Source: Lophium mytilinum
Taxonomy: Eukaryota > Ascomycota > Dothideomycetes > Mytilinidiales > Mytilinidiaceae
Assembly: GCA_010093605.1 (NCBI GenBank)
Contig: MU004190.1
Coordinates: forward strand, 248,001 to 312,000
DNA length: 64,000 nt
Direction: 5' to 3'
Shown here: one piece after another, positions 32,382-44,412 of the stretch
Numbering within the stretch: position 1 is the first letter of the stretch
How the letters are laid out: each line of letters opens with the position of its first letter
The notes under the pieces: model-generated
What the model was told of the DNA's origin: nothing
Seen by the model: the letters and a program-made list of their open reading frames with translations, nothing else
The model's database searches: none
Made by a program: the position numbers and the translations under genes

Positions 32382-32767
32382 GGTGGTGGAGTTTTGGAGG
32401 CTGGGTTAAGAACGTTTAGGATTGGTACAAAAGATAGGTCGAAGAAAGTGAGTGCTATATGGAAGAATGGGTTAAGAAGGTGATGATGAGGGCTGGAGAG
32501 ATGATGTCAAACACGTTATTCCCGATAAATCCGCCCGCCCACTATGAAATTGATGGGCCAATCACAATCTCGGGATTTCCTCATCGAGGGCTTGCTCACG
32601 ACAACGATGCAAAGGTAGAGAAGCGAAGAGTTAGTAGGAAAATCAGACTCTTAGCTGAGACCCAACCAAATATTCTTAGTAGGCTTATCAATTCCAATGA
32701 TCAACTTTCAAGCGCTGAAAAAGACCGCTAAGAAGATGAATGCCGATGCTAAATGCCCCATCATGTC
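32382..32767. other. Intergenic region
   Basis: 386 bp between the SDR start and the stop of the next minus-strand gene; presumed SDR promoter. No other feature was seen. Confidence 0.55.
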
Positions 32768-34895
32768 TCATATATACCATCTTGATCTACTCAGCCTCCC
32801 TAAATTGCCATTTTCTGCACTCCCAATTGCAATAGCGCCTATGGGCGAATTGGAGCAGACATCTCCAATCTTCACATGCGTTCCTTTCAACAGCGCCGTT
32901 CGCTCTAGCCCACTCAGCGTGGTTCCACCAGTCGGAACCGGCAGATAAGGGTTCAAGAACGTGTGTGAAGACACGTAGCCAAGGATGTCCGGTGCGAGGG
33001 TCATGTACCGCAATATAAGACCAGCCAAAGCCGCAATCTGCAGGATGACCGAGCATATCAGAAGAATAACCATCCATACCCAATCGCACCGATACTTCTC
33101 TGGCGTTTTATGGCTAAGCAGGGCGCCGGACGCGTCGAAGAAAAGGGCGGGATAAAGCTGAGACTCTTCGCCTCCTAGGTTGGAATATTGCAGTGATGTC
33201 AGGTTTGACGGAAGCTTGCCAGAAAGAGCGGTCGTGGCAAAGGTTGACTGCCAAAATGTGTTGATAAGTATCTCAAGGCGCTGGCCTAGTACATCCGGAG
33301 AAAGGCGCCAGAGATCAACGTATGTGTAAGTCGCCCCAATGAAGTCGTTGGGATCAGACATCCATTTCTCCATATTCGTACTTCCGCGTGCACCTGCAGA
33401 TCCGACGTCAAAATTGTCGGTCGTGGGGAGGTAGCCGAAGCTGTTGAGTAGCTGGTGTTGTGCTTGAGTTTCAACCGTGGTATTGAATGGCTCCGAGACG
33501 TTTCGCATTTTGTCCGCCCGGCAAGACGTTCCGTTGCAACTAATGGCTGTTTCGACGAGGTTGAAGCCAACGACGCACTGGGCAAATGTTTGTTTCATAT
33601 CCGAGATGGACTCGGCTGTGGCATACGTGGAGTCCGAGCTACCAAGGATGATATCACATGGCCAGTTCCGGCAGCCAGTTTTGGAGTCCCCGGGCTTGAG
33701 CACCCAGGTTTCAGCTCCGGTGATATTGACCGTGCTTGCACTCACTTGCTTGTTGCTCGTGCAATTCACATCAAATTGCCGACTCTTGATATTGAATGCC
33801 GATGTTCCTGTAGCAGAGATATTTGCAATTGGAATGCCAATGAGCGAGGAGTAAGTTGTAACGTTAGTACTTTGGTCCAGTAATCGCCAACCGTCAATGA
33901 GATCAGTGTCAGGCAATGATGTCAATGGCGGAACTTTGACATTTCCCCACAGATCCATCGGAGTGTCTTGGTACTTTCCGGAGCTCAAGAGAGAGGCCAG
34001 GAAGATGGAAGTATATGTCGACCGAGCACTATTCATGGCACTAGCACCCATAAGAAACGAATCCAGGAACGCGTCCGGCTCTACGTAGCTAACGTTTCCG
34101 TTCGTTTGGATGATTTCCGTCGAGGTTTTAAGCAATCGGAGGGCTGCCTGGCCCCCGAGCGGTGAGAGAAACCACACCAGAGTCAGCGGAAGTCCGATGA
34201 AACTCAAGGCTTTGAGGCCTATAAATCGCTCCAATGCGGCGAACATGGACTGACATCCAACGAGTTGTTCTAGAGTCTAGCAGAGTAAGCACATGGCCTC
34301 CAAACACTAAACTCATACTTACAGCAATCTCAACACCTCGCTCCGAGAGATAGAGGCCAATGGCTCTGAAGCATCTTCCCATCAACCCAGCGAAAACGAT
34401 TGGGTATATGGTAGGGCTCAACAAGATGACGCGGACCAGATGAACGCCATAAGGCGAGACTTCATGGCCGTCTATTTTCCAAGAAAGAAGGGCAAGAACT
34501 AGGTTTAGTAGTCAACACGCTAATCTTCGTCTGCGACCCCTTAAGGTTTGCATACCAATGAAGGCCAAAGGTGTAAAAGCTAAGATAGTTTCACAGAAAA
34601 TCCAGAGCACGTGCCACGGTTTGAACTGTCTGAGCTGCTTCGATTGGAAAGTCCTCTTGTGTTCTAAGGGCAAGTCGCCGCCTTTGAAAGAGTCGCCGTA
34701 CGCGGTGCTTCCGCCGTACGCGGTGCTTCCCTCGAAAGTGTCGCCCGGGTAGAACGGCGTTGATGATTCTGCAATAGACGGCTCTGATACGGGCGCATAA
34801 CCTTTGCTGTTGGAGGTAGAAGTGGATGTTTGACGATGATAGGGCTGTCGAGGATACGACAAGAGGCTGATATCGTCCGAGACCCTGGAATCCAT
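32768..34895 (-). CDS. Polytopic membrane protein, uncharacterised ascomycete family
   Basis: Three exons: 34895-34556, 34498-34323 and 34276-32768 (introns of 57 and 46 nt), giving 674 residues. An N-terminal Ser/Thr/Tyr-rich cytosolic part contains a short tandem repeat (GSTAYGGSTAYGDS). Membrane segments follow near FCETILAFTPLAFIG, SPTIYPIVFAGLMGRCF and SFIGLPLTLVWFLSPLGGQAAL, and one lies near the C-terminus (WVWMVILLICSVILQIAALAG). A ~350-residue loop with many NxS/T sites and cysteines lies between, and is probably extracytosolic. The TLEQLVGCQSMF and SPLGGQAALRLL motifs recur in an unnamed family of ascomycete membrane proteins as I recall it. The function is unknown. Confidence 0.8.
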
Positions 34896-35337
34896 GGCTG
34901 GTAGAGGGATGAGTTGGTAATCTGATTTTCAGGACGACATGGAGTGTTTGTAGTTTAGAGCAGGGCTGAAACTGAAACACGGCAGGGCTTTGGGGGCGGC
35001 GTCAAGTATATATTGCGCAGCGTATACTTGCACCGGCGAAGTAACAGGCGTGCAGTGTGGCAGCCTACTGTGTAACTGCTTGCGGCTGAGATGTAAGAAT
35101 GAAGGCTGATAAAGTGGAGCAGAAATGAGGCCCCCACAAAAAGGCTGAACACAGCATAGTTATACACGGCTCCCCCTAATGGTGATTAGCTAGCAGCTTT
35201 AGTGCATCTACGCATTAGTCGCAGATAGGGAAGGAGCCGCGTCGTCGAATCAAGGTAGGGCTTATGAAACTATTCTAGGATCCCGAGGTACAGCCTTGTA
35301 GGCATCGTCACCTCTAAAATCTCCACTGTCAACGCCC
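34896..35337. other. Intergenic region
   Basis: 442 bp holding the promoter of the membrane protein gene (a gtatatattg stretch near 35007-35016 could be its TATA region) and the 3' flank of the Thg1-like gene. Confidence 0.5.
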
Positions 35338-36198
35338 TCACATGCAGGCCTCCTCCCAATACTTCTTCACCACAAGTCTCAGATTTTCGTCCGAGAAAGT
35401 TCTCATCCCCATGTCCACCACCTTCGCTCTGGACCTCCTCGTCGTCTCTGCCTCCCCCGTCTTCCCATTGCGCCCAACGTGCTCAACCAGCTCCCGCTTC
35501 ACAATACACCCTTCAACCGCCCAGCTAGGCACTGCCTCCTCATACACCACGCCTACATCCTTCATCATCTTTAGCACCTCCTCGCACCGCTTCCCATGCA
35601 GTTGTCGCGTACTAAAGAGCGTTCTCGCGAACGCGTTTACAGAATTCCTCACCGCGTCCCCACGACACCTCCATATCAAACAATTCACCGCCTCTTCTAC
35701 GCTCGGAACCCCAAACACTCTCGCGTCGAAATAAGCACTACCGAGCACCGTCTCTACATTCCGGACAGCCGGGTCCGGCATAGCAGCCACAGCCGCGGAA
35801 AGGTGCGCGTTGAACCGCACGCTCGTATATGCGGCGGCTAGGCTCCCTACTTTCTGCACTCGGTCGTTGAAGCAACCCAGCCCGCGTGGACATACTAGAG
35901 TTATCTCGTCGGACTGTGTGTATGCTATCGTAGCCGAGGGCAGGAAGTGGAGCAGATCGGCACATGTGTCGACCATTGCGGAGTGGATGCGCTCGTCGAA
36001 TGGACGCGCGAAATGGGCCGTGAATTTAGAGAAGGTGTGCCCGTCTAGGCGGAGTATCATTGGTGAGTCTGAGGGCATTCTGGTGTCCGTGACGGCTTCG
36101 TAGGTCTTCATGCGGGCTGCAAGGCTCAAACGAGGTAGGTCCAGTGGCGTCGCTTCTGGTGTTGAGGCTTGTGAGGCCGCTGTGAAACCCTCCATCAT
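35338..36198 (-). CDS. Thg1-like 3'-5' nucleotidyltransferase
   Basis: Single exon, 286 residues. It has the Thg1 core: PMILRLDGHTFSKFTAHF, with the Asp-Gly of the first metal site; YTQSDEITLV, with the second metal Asp; and RGDAVRNSVNAFARTLFS, where Thg1 proteins bind the nucleotide. Thg1 adds G-1 to tRNA-His by reverse (3'-5') polymerisation, and Thg1-like proteins repair truncated tRNA 5' ends. The sequence differs from the housekeeping eukaryotic Thg1 I remember (no MANSKFEYV-type start), so it may be a second, TLP-like lineage; which reaction it performs is not visible. The catalytic residues are all kept, so it looks active. Confidence 0.88.
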   Translation of the reverse strand: MMEGFTAASQASTPEATPLDLPRLSLAARMKTYEAVTDTRMPSDSPMILRLDGHTFSKFTAHFARPFDERIHSAMVDTCADLLHFLPSATIAYTQSDEITLVCPRGLGCFNDRVQKVGSLAAAYTSVRFNAHLSAAVAAMPDPAVRNVETVLGSAYFDARVFGVPSVEEAVNCLIWRCRGDAVRNSVNAFARTLFSTRQLHGKRCEEVLKMMKDVGVVYEEAVPSWAVEGCIVKRELVEHVGRNGKTGEAETTRRSRAKVVDMGMRTFSDENLRLVVKKYWEEACM

Positions 36199-36479
36199 TG
36201 CGAAGAAATGAGACGATGTGTTGCTCGGTGCGAGAGCAACGGACCAGGAGGTTAAGTAGGTTCGATGAACGTGAGTGACTCATTGAGGTAGTAAATCGGG
36301 CTGTGTGCAAATTAACGTCCGCATCTCAGCCTTGTCGTCATATAGGTTTGCTTCAATCATTGCGGGAGACCCAAAGTTGTTATATCATACTTTAACACAA
36401 ACTTAAACGCCTCCGAGAATACAACTAGGGAAGAAAGCACCTGATACGCGACGCCATTTTTTGAAGCTTTACGACCACA

Positions 36480-36718
36480 TACAGTCTTGCATTACCTTGC
36501 ATATGGTAAATGCCTTCACCACCTATGCTGCATTAGCATTGGCCGCAAATGCCGTGTCGCGTTCCATTTTTGGCGCCGTTCTCCCACTTTTCGGTCAAAA
36601 GATGTGCGACACGCTTAGCCTGGGATGGGTGGATTCGCTCCTCGCCTTCGTTGCGCTGCTCATGTGTCCGATCGCTTGGGTCTTATATCGAAACGGTGGG
36701 TACATGCGGCTAAGGTGA
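36480..36718 (+). pseudogene. C-terminal stump of an MFS transporter
   Basis: About 70 residues match the end of fungal drug:H+ antiporter-type major facilitator proteins: NAFTTYAALALAANAVSRSI, FGAVLPLFGQKMCDTLSLGW, then DSLLAFVALLMCPIAWVLYR. These are the last two transmembrane helices of a protein normally near 500 residues. Upstream DNA shows no trace of the other helices, so only this end remains. Confidence 0.75.
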
Positions 36719-37940
36719 AACCCTCGGCTGTAGGGTAGAAGATAGGTAGGTTATGACTGCCTGCAGGAAGTGTAGCATTGAATCAGAGGATGGTCTGTGG
36801 GCCGTAAATCGGACGAAAGAAACCAATTGACGCGTCATCGGTATGGCGACTGCAGGGCCGTTGATATCTGATATCATGGGATAGATGTATAGCGATGTTG
36901 ATGTGGCGATCCTGGGATTCTTGCTTACACGGAAGAAGGAGCCACTGTGGACGGTGGATGAGGTTCAGGGGCGGCAAGATGCGGTACTCGAGGTGAGGCT
37001 GCGAACTTCATTCGGCCTTGATTGATATATACAGCCATTCTTTGCATCCGGTGACCCAGTGCTAAAATCAAGCGACAAAATTACCGTATGAGGTAACGAT
37101 TCCGGACGCCTTTGGGGAGGATTAACAGCTCGTTAGCCAATGATTCTTCAAAAAAGGAGATTTACACGGGTCGATTCAACCTCCGCGCGCTAGGTCATCG
37201 GACGCAAAGAGAGGCAGTGTTTAACGGAGTAGTATAGTGCGGAGCTTTTGGTTAGGACCAAAGAAAAACGAGCTCCCTGGAAAGGTTTGTACTACCAGCA
37301 GTATTGTATTTTGATTGGGTATTCTAAAGGCTTCAGGCGAGGCTGGCGGATTTGGCAATCTCATCCACCACCCGCATCACTGACTCCAACTGCAATGCCG
37401 CCACTCAACGATTCTCGGATTCCAGTTCCCAAACAGCTTCGCCACATTCAAGTCATGCCCGCCTCCAAAGCTAGCAGCCTTTGTTGCGATCCAGACTCAA
37501 TGAGATGCATACGCCCCGAGGCTGAGCAAGCCATTGTCTCAGCCTTGTGGTTGATGCTTCCTTCTGCTTGCGTCTACAGCCTATGGCCGCATATCGTGGG
37601 TAGCGTATCCCGTAGATGCCGCGTAATGAGAGGCTTTTCGACCCTACAGAGGCTAAGAATATCTTTTATCAGCTTTCAGCACCTCAGCTTCTAGTATTGT
37701 TGCCACCCCCACGATAATTACAACATGCGGGCAGAGGCTGAAGGGTCCCATAATCAAGACTACCCGCCGGGGACTACAAGGCTGTCGCATAACATTACAA
37801 AGAGGCATTCTCTCGACCTCGCGCTGTCGAGTACTCTTGAAATTTTCGCCGATGAATTCTAGCCTCTAAGATCGATCTTCCCCTTTTGCACACCCAGTAC
37901 GGTCAACATCGCTACTCCCGAAAGTGCTTCCGCGCTCAAG
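36719..37940. other. Intergenic region in the decay corridor
   Basis: 1.2 kb. A plus frame at 37248-37694 has no ATG at its start and no family match. Nothing else was recognised. Confidence 0.5.
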
Positions 37941-40575
37941 ATGAGCACTGATATTGGACAAGAGTCGGCACCGATCGTCTCAGCTTTCGTCCCATTACCG
38001 CTCAGTCAAGATGAACGACACTCGTACGCAGCAACAGCCGGTATCCGTCAGAGTGGAGAGGAAGTTAATACAGATGACTCTACGGGCCCCGAGGCGAAAG
38101 GGATTAACCAGCCGTTAAGCCTTGGACCGGGCACTCACGACGTGAGAGATGATATTGCAATCACTCGCAGGCTTCCAGATGAGGGAGAAGCCCGTCTATC
38201 TGCTCTTACATCTACGTCATCCTCTGACGACTCCGTTCTTCGCGACACAACGTTCGGCCGGATTGAGTTGCTATCTCCTTGGTTTCCAGAAGTCGACCCT
38301 GAACACAAAAGAGCCCGCACCTGGCGAACATGGCATTCGAAGCGCGAAGTGGTTCTCTAGACGGGCTTTATAACGTCGGCTTTTGTCCTCACGGCTAATG
38401 TAGTCTGCCTCGTAGTCTTTCACGTTAAATACGGCAGCAAATCGAATAGAGGCGTCATTCCTATATACAACGGCGATTGCAACTGGGTAAAGAATGCCGG
38501 CATATTTTCGCATATTTGCATTAATATTCTTTCAACGCTACTCCTTGGTGCATCGAACCTTTGTATGCAACTGTTGGCTGCGCCCACGAGAGACGAAGTG
38601 AACAGGGCGCATCGGAAAAAAGTCTGGCTGGATATTGGGGCTCCGAGTCTGAGGAACTTGAAATACATCGCAAAGAGTCGGAGGATTCTGTGGTTCTGCT
38701 TGGGGCTGAGTTCTATTCCTATCCATTTTATGTAAGTCACATCGGGATGGGTTCTTAACATGCCTGACCTTGCTACAAAGGCTGACATATTCGATCCAGG
38801 TACAATTCCGCGATCTCTACTTCCATTCCCCTGTACGGATACGTCACTATCGTTGCAAGTGAGAACTTTTTACACGGCGCGGATATTGGAAACTGGACCG
38901 AGATAACGAGTGCGGGCGTTGACCCAGTTCGGAACAGAGTGCCTAATATAGACACGTGGAATAGCTCGCAAGAGTTTGAAAAGATCCAAGCGAATGCCCC
39001 AGATATTTCTATCTTTGAGAAGCTTTCCAATCGAGACTGCGTCGAAAAGTACGCCAAGATCTACGGAGCCAGAACCAGTCTCGTTGTGATCACAGAAGCT
39101 CTCCCGGAAGATCGAAACGCTTCGGTACATCAATACATATTCTGGCCTGCGAAGTTTGACTTTGGAAGCCGGTATAACCCCTGCACTGGTCTTTACAACC
39201 TTCAAGAGGGCGACTACCAGCGCACGAACCCTAGTTGCCGCCACGTGTCGTCAAACACGCAAGCGGATTACGACAACTGGCACAGGTTCAACCGAACGGT
39301 CCTTTATTGCTTGAGTGAGAAGCTGCATGGCAGCCATTGTAGTATTAACTATGCACCCAGCATTTTTTTAGGTAATTATTCTGACCCATTTGAAAACGCC
39401 CTACTAACCGTTGCCAACAAATAGCAATTTGTTGCTTTAGTACGCTGAAATGTGTGTGCATCCTAGCAACTCTATCACATAAGCAACCAACTCTAAGCAC
39501 ACTCGGCGATGCCATAGCATCATTTCTGGAGGATCCTGATGACGCATCTGCTCATATGGGACCTGTCACTAAAGTTATGTTCAAAAGCCGCAAATCTCGT
39601 GTCTGGACGGAGCCGAGTCCGCTTCTATGGCTTCCTAGGCCCCTGCGTTGGTATTCAGGACCAAGCGCAAGGCGATGGATCTTTACAATTACTGTGTAAG
39701 AGCACTCTCTCATTCCAACTTTTATTCTCGTCCTAGGCTAGCCGCTGGCTATTTGTTAGTGCCTTTCCTCCGGGACTCACCTTATTCCATTTACAGACAC
39801 TGTTCTCACAATGCACAGGTATACGCTTGCAATAAGTGGAGCATTAGCTTCGGTCATTCCTGGAATCCACGGCACGAAAGCCCGGAGCGGGAAGGGGGTT
39901 TCCTGGGAAATGAAGCAAAATATTGGCCGCGCGGATTCAGATTCTTTCAACGGATACTCCTTGCCGAAATACGTACGTCCCCCAGTATCAAAAAAAGAAA
40001 ACTCTTGTCTTACCGGGCAGTAGGGAACGTTAGCCTTTATTGAAAACGTTATTTGGGCAAATATGTGGCAGGTAATCCTCCTACTTTATATCGTTGCCTT
40101 ATAAATACGGTATCCCCCTCATGGCCGCCAACGCAACTATGCACTGGTTGTTATCCGAAAGCGTGTTTATCATTAGCACGGTTGCATACCTGCCGAACTA
40201 CGTGGAAGATCCGGGGAACTCGTATACAGTTTCGGGGTATAGCAACAGTGCTACTGTTATATGTCCGTATCTCCTCCCATGAGTCGTCGTGCAACTATCT
40301 AACTCAACCCCAGCGATATGCTTTGGCGCAGGTATAGTGCTTACCCTCCTGCTCGTGTCTTGCAAACGAATCTCGCATGATATTCCACTGGCATCAACGT
40401 ACAGCATCGCGATTAGCGCGGCATGTCATCGCCCGCAAGAGGATAAGGAGGCGAGTCTCCTGCCTGTCCAATGGGGCGTCATTACATCCGGCAACCAAAC
40501 TCCTGTTCGGTGCGCTTTTACGACCCTCAGAACGGTCAGACCCCCGCAAGCTGGGGACGAGATTGGTGGGTAGCG
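37941..40575 (+). pseudogene. Broken DUF6536-family membrane protein gene
   Basis: The order of DUF6536 landmarks is complete. A Ser-rich N-terminus begins at the ATG at 37941. It is followed by TGFITSAFVLTANVVCLVVF, INILSTLLLGASNLCMQLLA, APTRDEVNRAH, a loop with cysteines (38.8-39.4 kb), LSTLGDAIASFLEDPDDASA, MGPVTKVMFKSRK, YGIPLMAANATMHWLLSES, NYVEDPGNSYTVSGYSN and AISAACHRPQEDKEASLLPV. Introns are plausible at 38732-38799 and 39696-39736. A TAG at 38358-38360 interrupts the first part in frame, one base is missing near 39420, and 39.8-40.1 kb has lost the segment before LPYKYG. DUF6536 proteins are fungal polytopic proteins of unknown function. The neighbours are also decayed. Confidence 0.75.
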
Positions 40576-41152
40576 AGCAGCTTGCGAGATGGAGTGGGAA
40601 GAAGTGAAGACCTCGAGAGTGAAGAGGGCCTGGGAGAAGCTGTGGAAGCTTAGGCCGTGGAGCCGCCGGAAAGATGAGTAATATGATGTGGTTTATGCTA
40701 CCCTAGAAGGACTTCGCGGAATCATTCAAACGTCGCACTGTTTTGATAGCTCGCATGTGATGCGTGAAGCTTTTAGAAACACCGCATTTATACCGCTGAT
40801 TCGGAGGTGATGAAGGGAGTCAATCACTCGAATTAGCCGCGTCCGGTGCCGGTTCAATGCCGGTAGGCCAATCACGAAGATGCAACCCTGGAGGAAGATA
40901 CTAGTAAGGAACAGTTTATGCTTCAGAAGACGTCGGCGAAGGATGTAAATTGGAGTAATTCGCTGACGGATGAGTGGATACGAGTCCATTCCAGTGCTAG
41001 GGCACGCGCCGGGAGCAGAGAAGGGTAGTCTATTACAGACAGGGCATCGAAATCGAGAAAGAAGGAGGAAACATCACAAGACGTAATGGAGAAGGGTAAA
41101 TGTAGTTTTCGAAGCCGCTGCCTTGAGCAGGTTGAACAATACCCTATACCGT
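40576..41152. other. Intergenic region
   Basis: 577 bp between the converging DUF6536 remnant and the Zn2Cys6 gene. No feature was seen. Confidence 0.5.
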
Positions 41153-43365
41153 TCAAACCATCCAGCCCATGCTCGACCCAGTCGCATCCCAACCATCACT
41201 CAGCCCTAGGTCTAAATCTCCCCAAAGCTCATCGTTCAGCGAAAAGTCCGGTGCTGCGGAGAAGGTAGGCAAAGCGGAAATTGGGTCCAAAGCCGGAGTA
41301 GGCGTAGCGTGGAATCCGGCAGCCGTACTCGAGGGTATAATTGTCCCTAGTCCACCGTTAGTCAATGTATGCTTGACAGCAAAAGAAGGCGGGCGAAAAA
41401 CGTACCAGTATCGTTGCCAGGCGCAGGATGCGTGCATTCATGATCAAAGAATTCCTCCTTCCAGCATCTCATCGCATCATGCAATATTCCACCCGAAAGA
41501 CGGTTTCTCACCCGAAGAGTTATATTGATCGATCCATCGGGGTTACGAAACACTTTCTCGCTCTTCCAGATCTGCTCCGCAAACGCTGCACTTTTCTCAG
41601 CGTAGTCCCCTTTCTGGGCAGAACAAGACCGTGCGAAACGAACTCCAGTGCGAAACAAATCGAACCCGCGACTGTGGTCGAGATATCCTGCGAATGGGCC
41701 CTTGAGGATGCGAGCCATACTGGCCAAGCTTAGATGTGTGGTTGCCAGAAGAAACCGGGTGCATATTTGGTGTAGGCCATAGTCTCTGTCAAGGTCGCGG
41801 ATTTTCTCCAGGACACTTGATGTGGCGTTGAAGATCAATATGCAGGATTGCACGTCCAGAGTGGTTGCAGACTTGTAAAAATGCATTACGACGAGATCTT
41901 GACGAGCAGAGGCTATGTAGAGGCGGTCCCAGACTGAGCGAATATTAGCATAAGGAATCGCACGGTGTACTTTAGTCCCTACTCGATTGCGAAAGATTTT
42001 CTAAGCTGTCTAGTTCTGCGTTGAATCCCTTCAAAAGCGCGTCCATTGTACGCTCTTGCTGCGGTGTCATTGAGAGAAGCCCGAGCTCTAGTAATGCTTT
42101 ATGGGCGCGAGTGATTACGTTGCTAATCTGAATTTGTATTCTTAATGTCGCTGGTAGCTTCTCCAGTAAGGCTTTGAAGTGTATTTGCTCATTATAGATC
42201 TCGTACGAGACCAAGCTTGCTTGTCCACTACCAAAGCACGTCCTGATGATCCCGATTAATGATGGTGGTTGTGGAATCAGAGTTAAATAGTGTACCTTTG
42301 GTATGTACTGACGATATATACCCACATCTCTGCTCTGCGTACGGGTTCTTGTTCAGGTAATTTAAGGCATTTCTTTGAAAACTCTTGACTGAAAGTAGGT
42401 GTATGTAGACCGCATTGCATCGCCATCTGAATCAGAGTGCCCCCAAGGAGGAAAGATGGATCGCGATAGAACGGACCGGAGGGAAACGGCCAATTGAGAA
42501 GGAGCATCAGTGCTTTCATACGCTCTATGGGTTTACTCCGAACGATTATAGACTGGACAGCTAGTTGAGTTACTGGTAGAGCTAAGGCTTGATTTAGGGT
42601 AGGTTGTCGGGCATATCTTCGAGATCCGATGGAAACGATGACCCAGAACAAGAATTGAGAATGTCGATAGAATGCATTTGGGGTTATGCTACGATCGAGA
42701 ATTGGGAGGATGGAATGATAGTCTTTGAAGTATCTGCGTCGCATCAAAAGATGATTGATCGAGATCGAGAAGCGAGACAACCTACAGTTCAAAGCAGTCA
42801 TCAATAATGCCAGAAGCAAGCTCCAGTCCGTCAATAGTCCTCGAAAGTGTTACGTCATCATGGGAAGATGGTTCATTACGACGCATCACTTTAGCAGCGG
42901 GAATCTGCGAGACATGCGAATTCTCTTCCTGGCGTGGAGTTGGAGCATCTTCAACGGGAAGCGCATCGCCAGGCGCTGCCAGAGAAGCAGACAAAAGCTG
43001 GTGTTTCAAGGCAGCAGTCTCTTCCTCAAGCTCCTGTAATCGTCTACACGGTAGACACTATTAGATCTATGGCAATTTCAGGAGCGGTTGGATGACGGCC
43101 GGCATACTTCCGCTTATGCGTCCTTTTGAAAGGAGCCGAAAAGATGCATGGGATCTTCAAGCGGCGGCAGCGCGAGCAAGCTAGCGGTTCTAGGCTACTT
43201 GCATCGCTTTCGCATCGCATCTGTTTTAGATGTTAGTTTTCATGGAGGGAGAAATGACAAACGGCCGCATGCTTTCTGTCAGACCTTTTGCTGTCTGCAT
43301 TCTGCGCATGCTGGTTTCTTTCGGACTGATGCGGATAGGGCATGTTGAGGTGGACTAGCTTCCAT
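41153..43365 (-). CDS. Zn2Cys6 fungal transcription factor
   Basis: Seven exons: 43365-43285, 43220-43108, 43043-42786, 42733-42296, 42242-41983, 41933-41406 and 41346-41153. The introns of 64, 64, 52, 53, 49 and 59 nt have GT-AG ends, and all junctions keep one frame, giving 623 residues. The binuclear cluster is split by intron 1: CAECRQQK joins MRC, then 11 residues, then CSRCRRLKIPC. A basic FKRTHKRKR stretch and a short coiled coil (LQELEEETAALKHQLLSAS) follow. The middle domain resembles the fungal-specific regulator region (ILPILDRSITPNAFYRHSQ, LLLNWPFPSG, GGTLIQMAMQCGLHTP). The C-terminus ends LGLSDGWDATGSSMGWMV, an acidic/aromatic tail. It is intact among decayed genes; the target is unknown. 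Confidence 0.88.
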
Positions 43366-44412
43366 TCTGCTAGTATGGATTTCGAATTGAGTAATAGGAG
43401 CCCGTTCATAAGTAGTTTTGATGAAACGAAGAAAAGGAAGAATCGTAAGTCTCGCTAGCCGCTTCCGTACTGGCGCGAGGTGCGGTTTAAGCGATATCCT
43501 TTGCCAACGCCTTCCCTGACCTCTTCCAAGGTTCCCTTTCAGCCTTGTAACTGTTCGTCGCCAGCCGGCCGTTGGTATCGGTTCCACGACGACGTTTAAA
43601 ATATGTATCCAGGCAAATGATACGGGTGTCCCTGCCGGACTTTGATCAGGACGAAAGCGGGGCAGCGATGAATATTGCCGGCCATAGATGCGCTCCGAAA
43701 GCACGTAAACTTCCTCATGTCCCTTGGTCCTTCGCCGATAGCAATGTAGTAAGATCTCGATCGAAGCCTGGTCGCTAGAAGGACTGTGGAGAGTTCACTA
43801 TTAGCAGTATACCAATCTTTCCCCAGATCCTTCGCAGAGGCACGGCGTTAGAATATAGTAGTATCCGACCCGAGAATCGGCTTATTCGCAAGAAAGTTGA
43901 TGGCATATGGTGCGAGTGTGTCCTGTCCTGATTGGGGCTATCCTGGCTGTGCTAGCTTGCTCAGGGAGACGGAAGCTTGTCTTCCCGTGTTTTCAGCATG
44001 CAGGTAGACACGTTCGGTGAACGAGCCCGGAGATCAACCCACGAAAGTCAGCCACAAAGCCGGATCGGTTGGAAAGTAACGCGTTGCGATATCTTGTTTT
44101 TGGCAGATCCAACTCAGCCTTGGTAAAAATAAGTCCAGAAAAGGACTTCCTCCGTTCAAATCCCAGTTATTCCACTTATACTTCAAATATGTGCTATTCT
44201 AGTTCACCGGAAATGTCTACGGCCCCTGCAAGCAACATGCCCCTCCGCACACCTCATCCCCCAAAACCCTTTTTCCACCATGCTCCCCGAAACCCCGTCC
44301 TACTTCGGTAGAGTCATCTATAGCGAGTGGTCTAATTGTCAACTAGACGCTGATTTCAAACGCAAAAGCCACTGGACCTGAAATACCTAGCCCGAGTACA
44401 TTGGACCCTACA
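43366..44412. other. Intergenic region, divergent between Zn2Cys6 gene and DUF3176 remnant
   Basis: 1 kb with no supported gene. The minus frame continues upstream of the Zn2Cys6 start codon to 43704, but the cluster normally lies near the N-terminus, so the near ATG was kept. Confidence 0.5.

Noticed and set aside
37248-37694. 148-residue plus-strand frame
   Set aside because: It starts with TTG, has no recognisable motif and lies among decayed genes.
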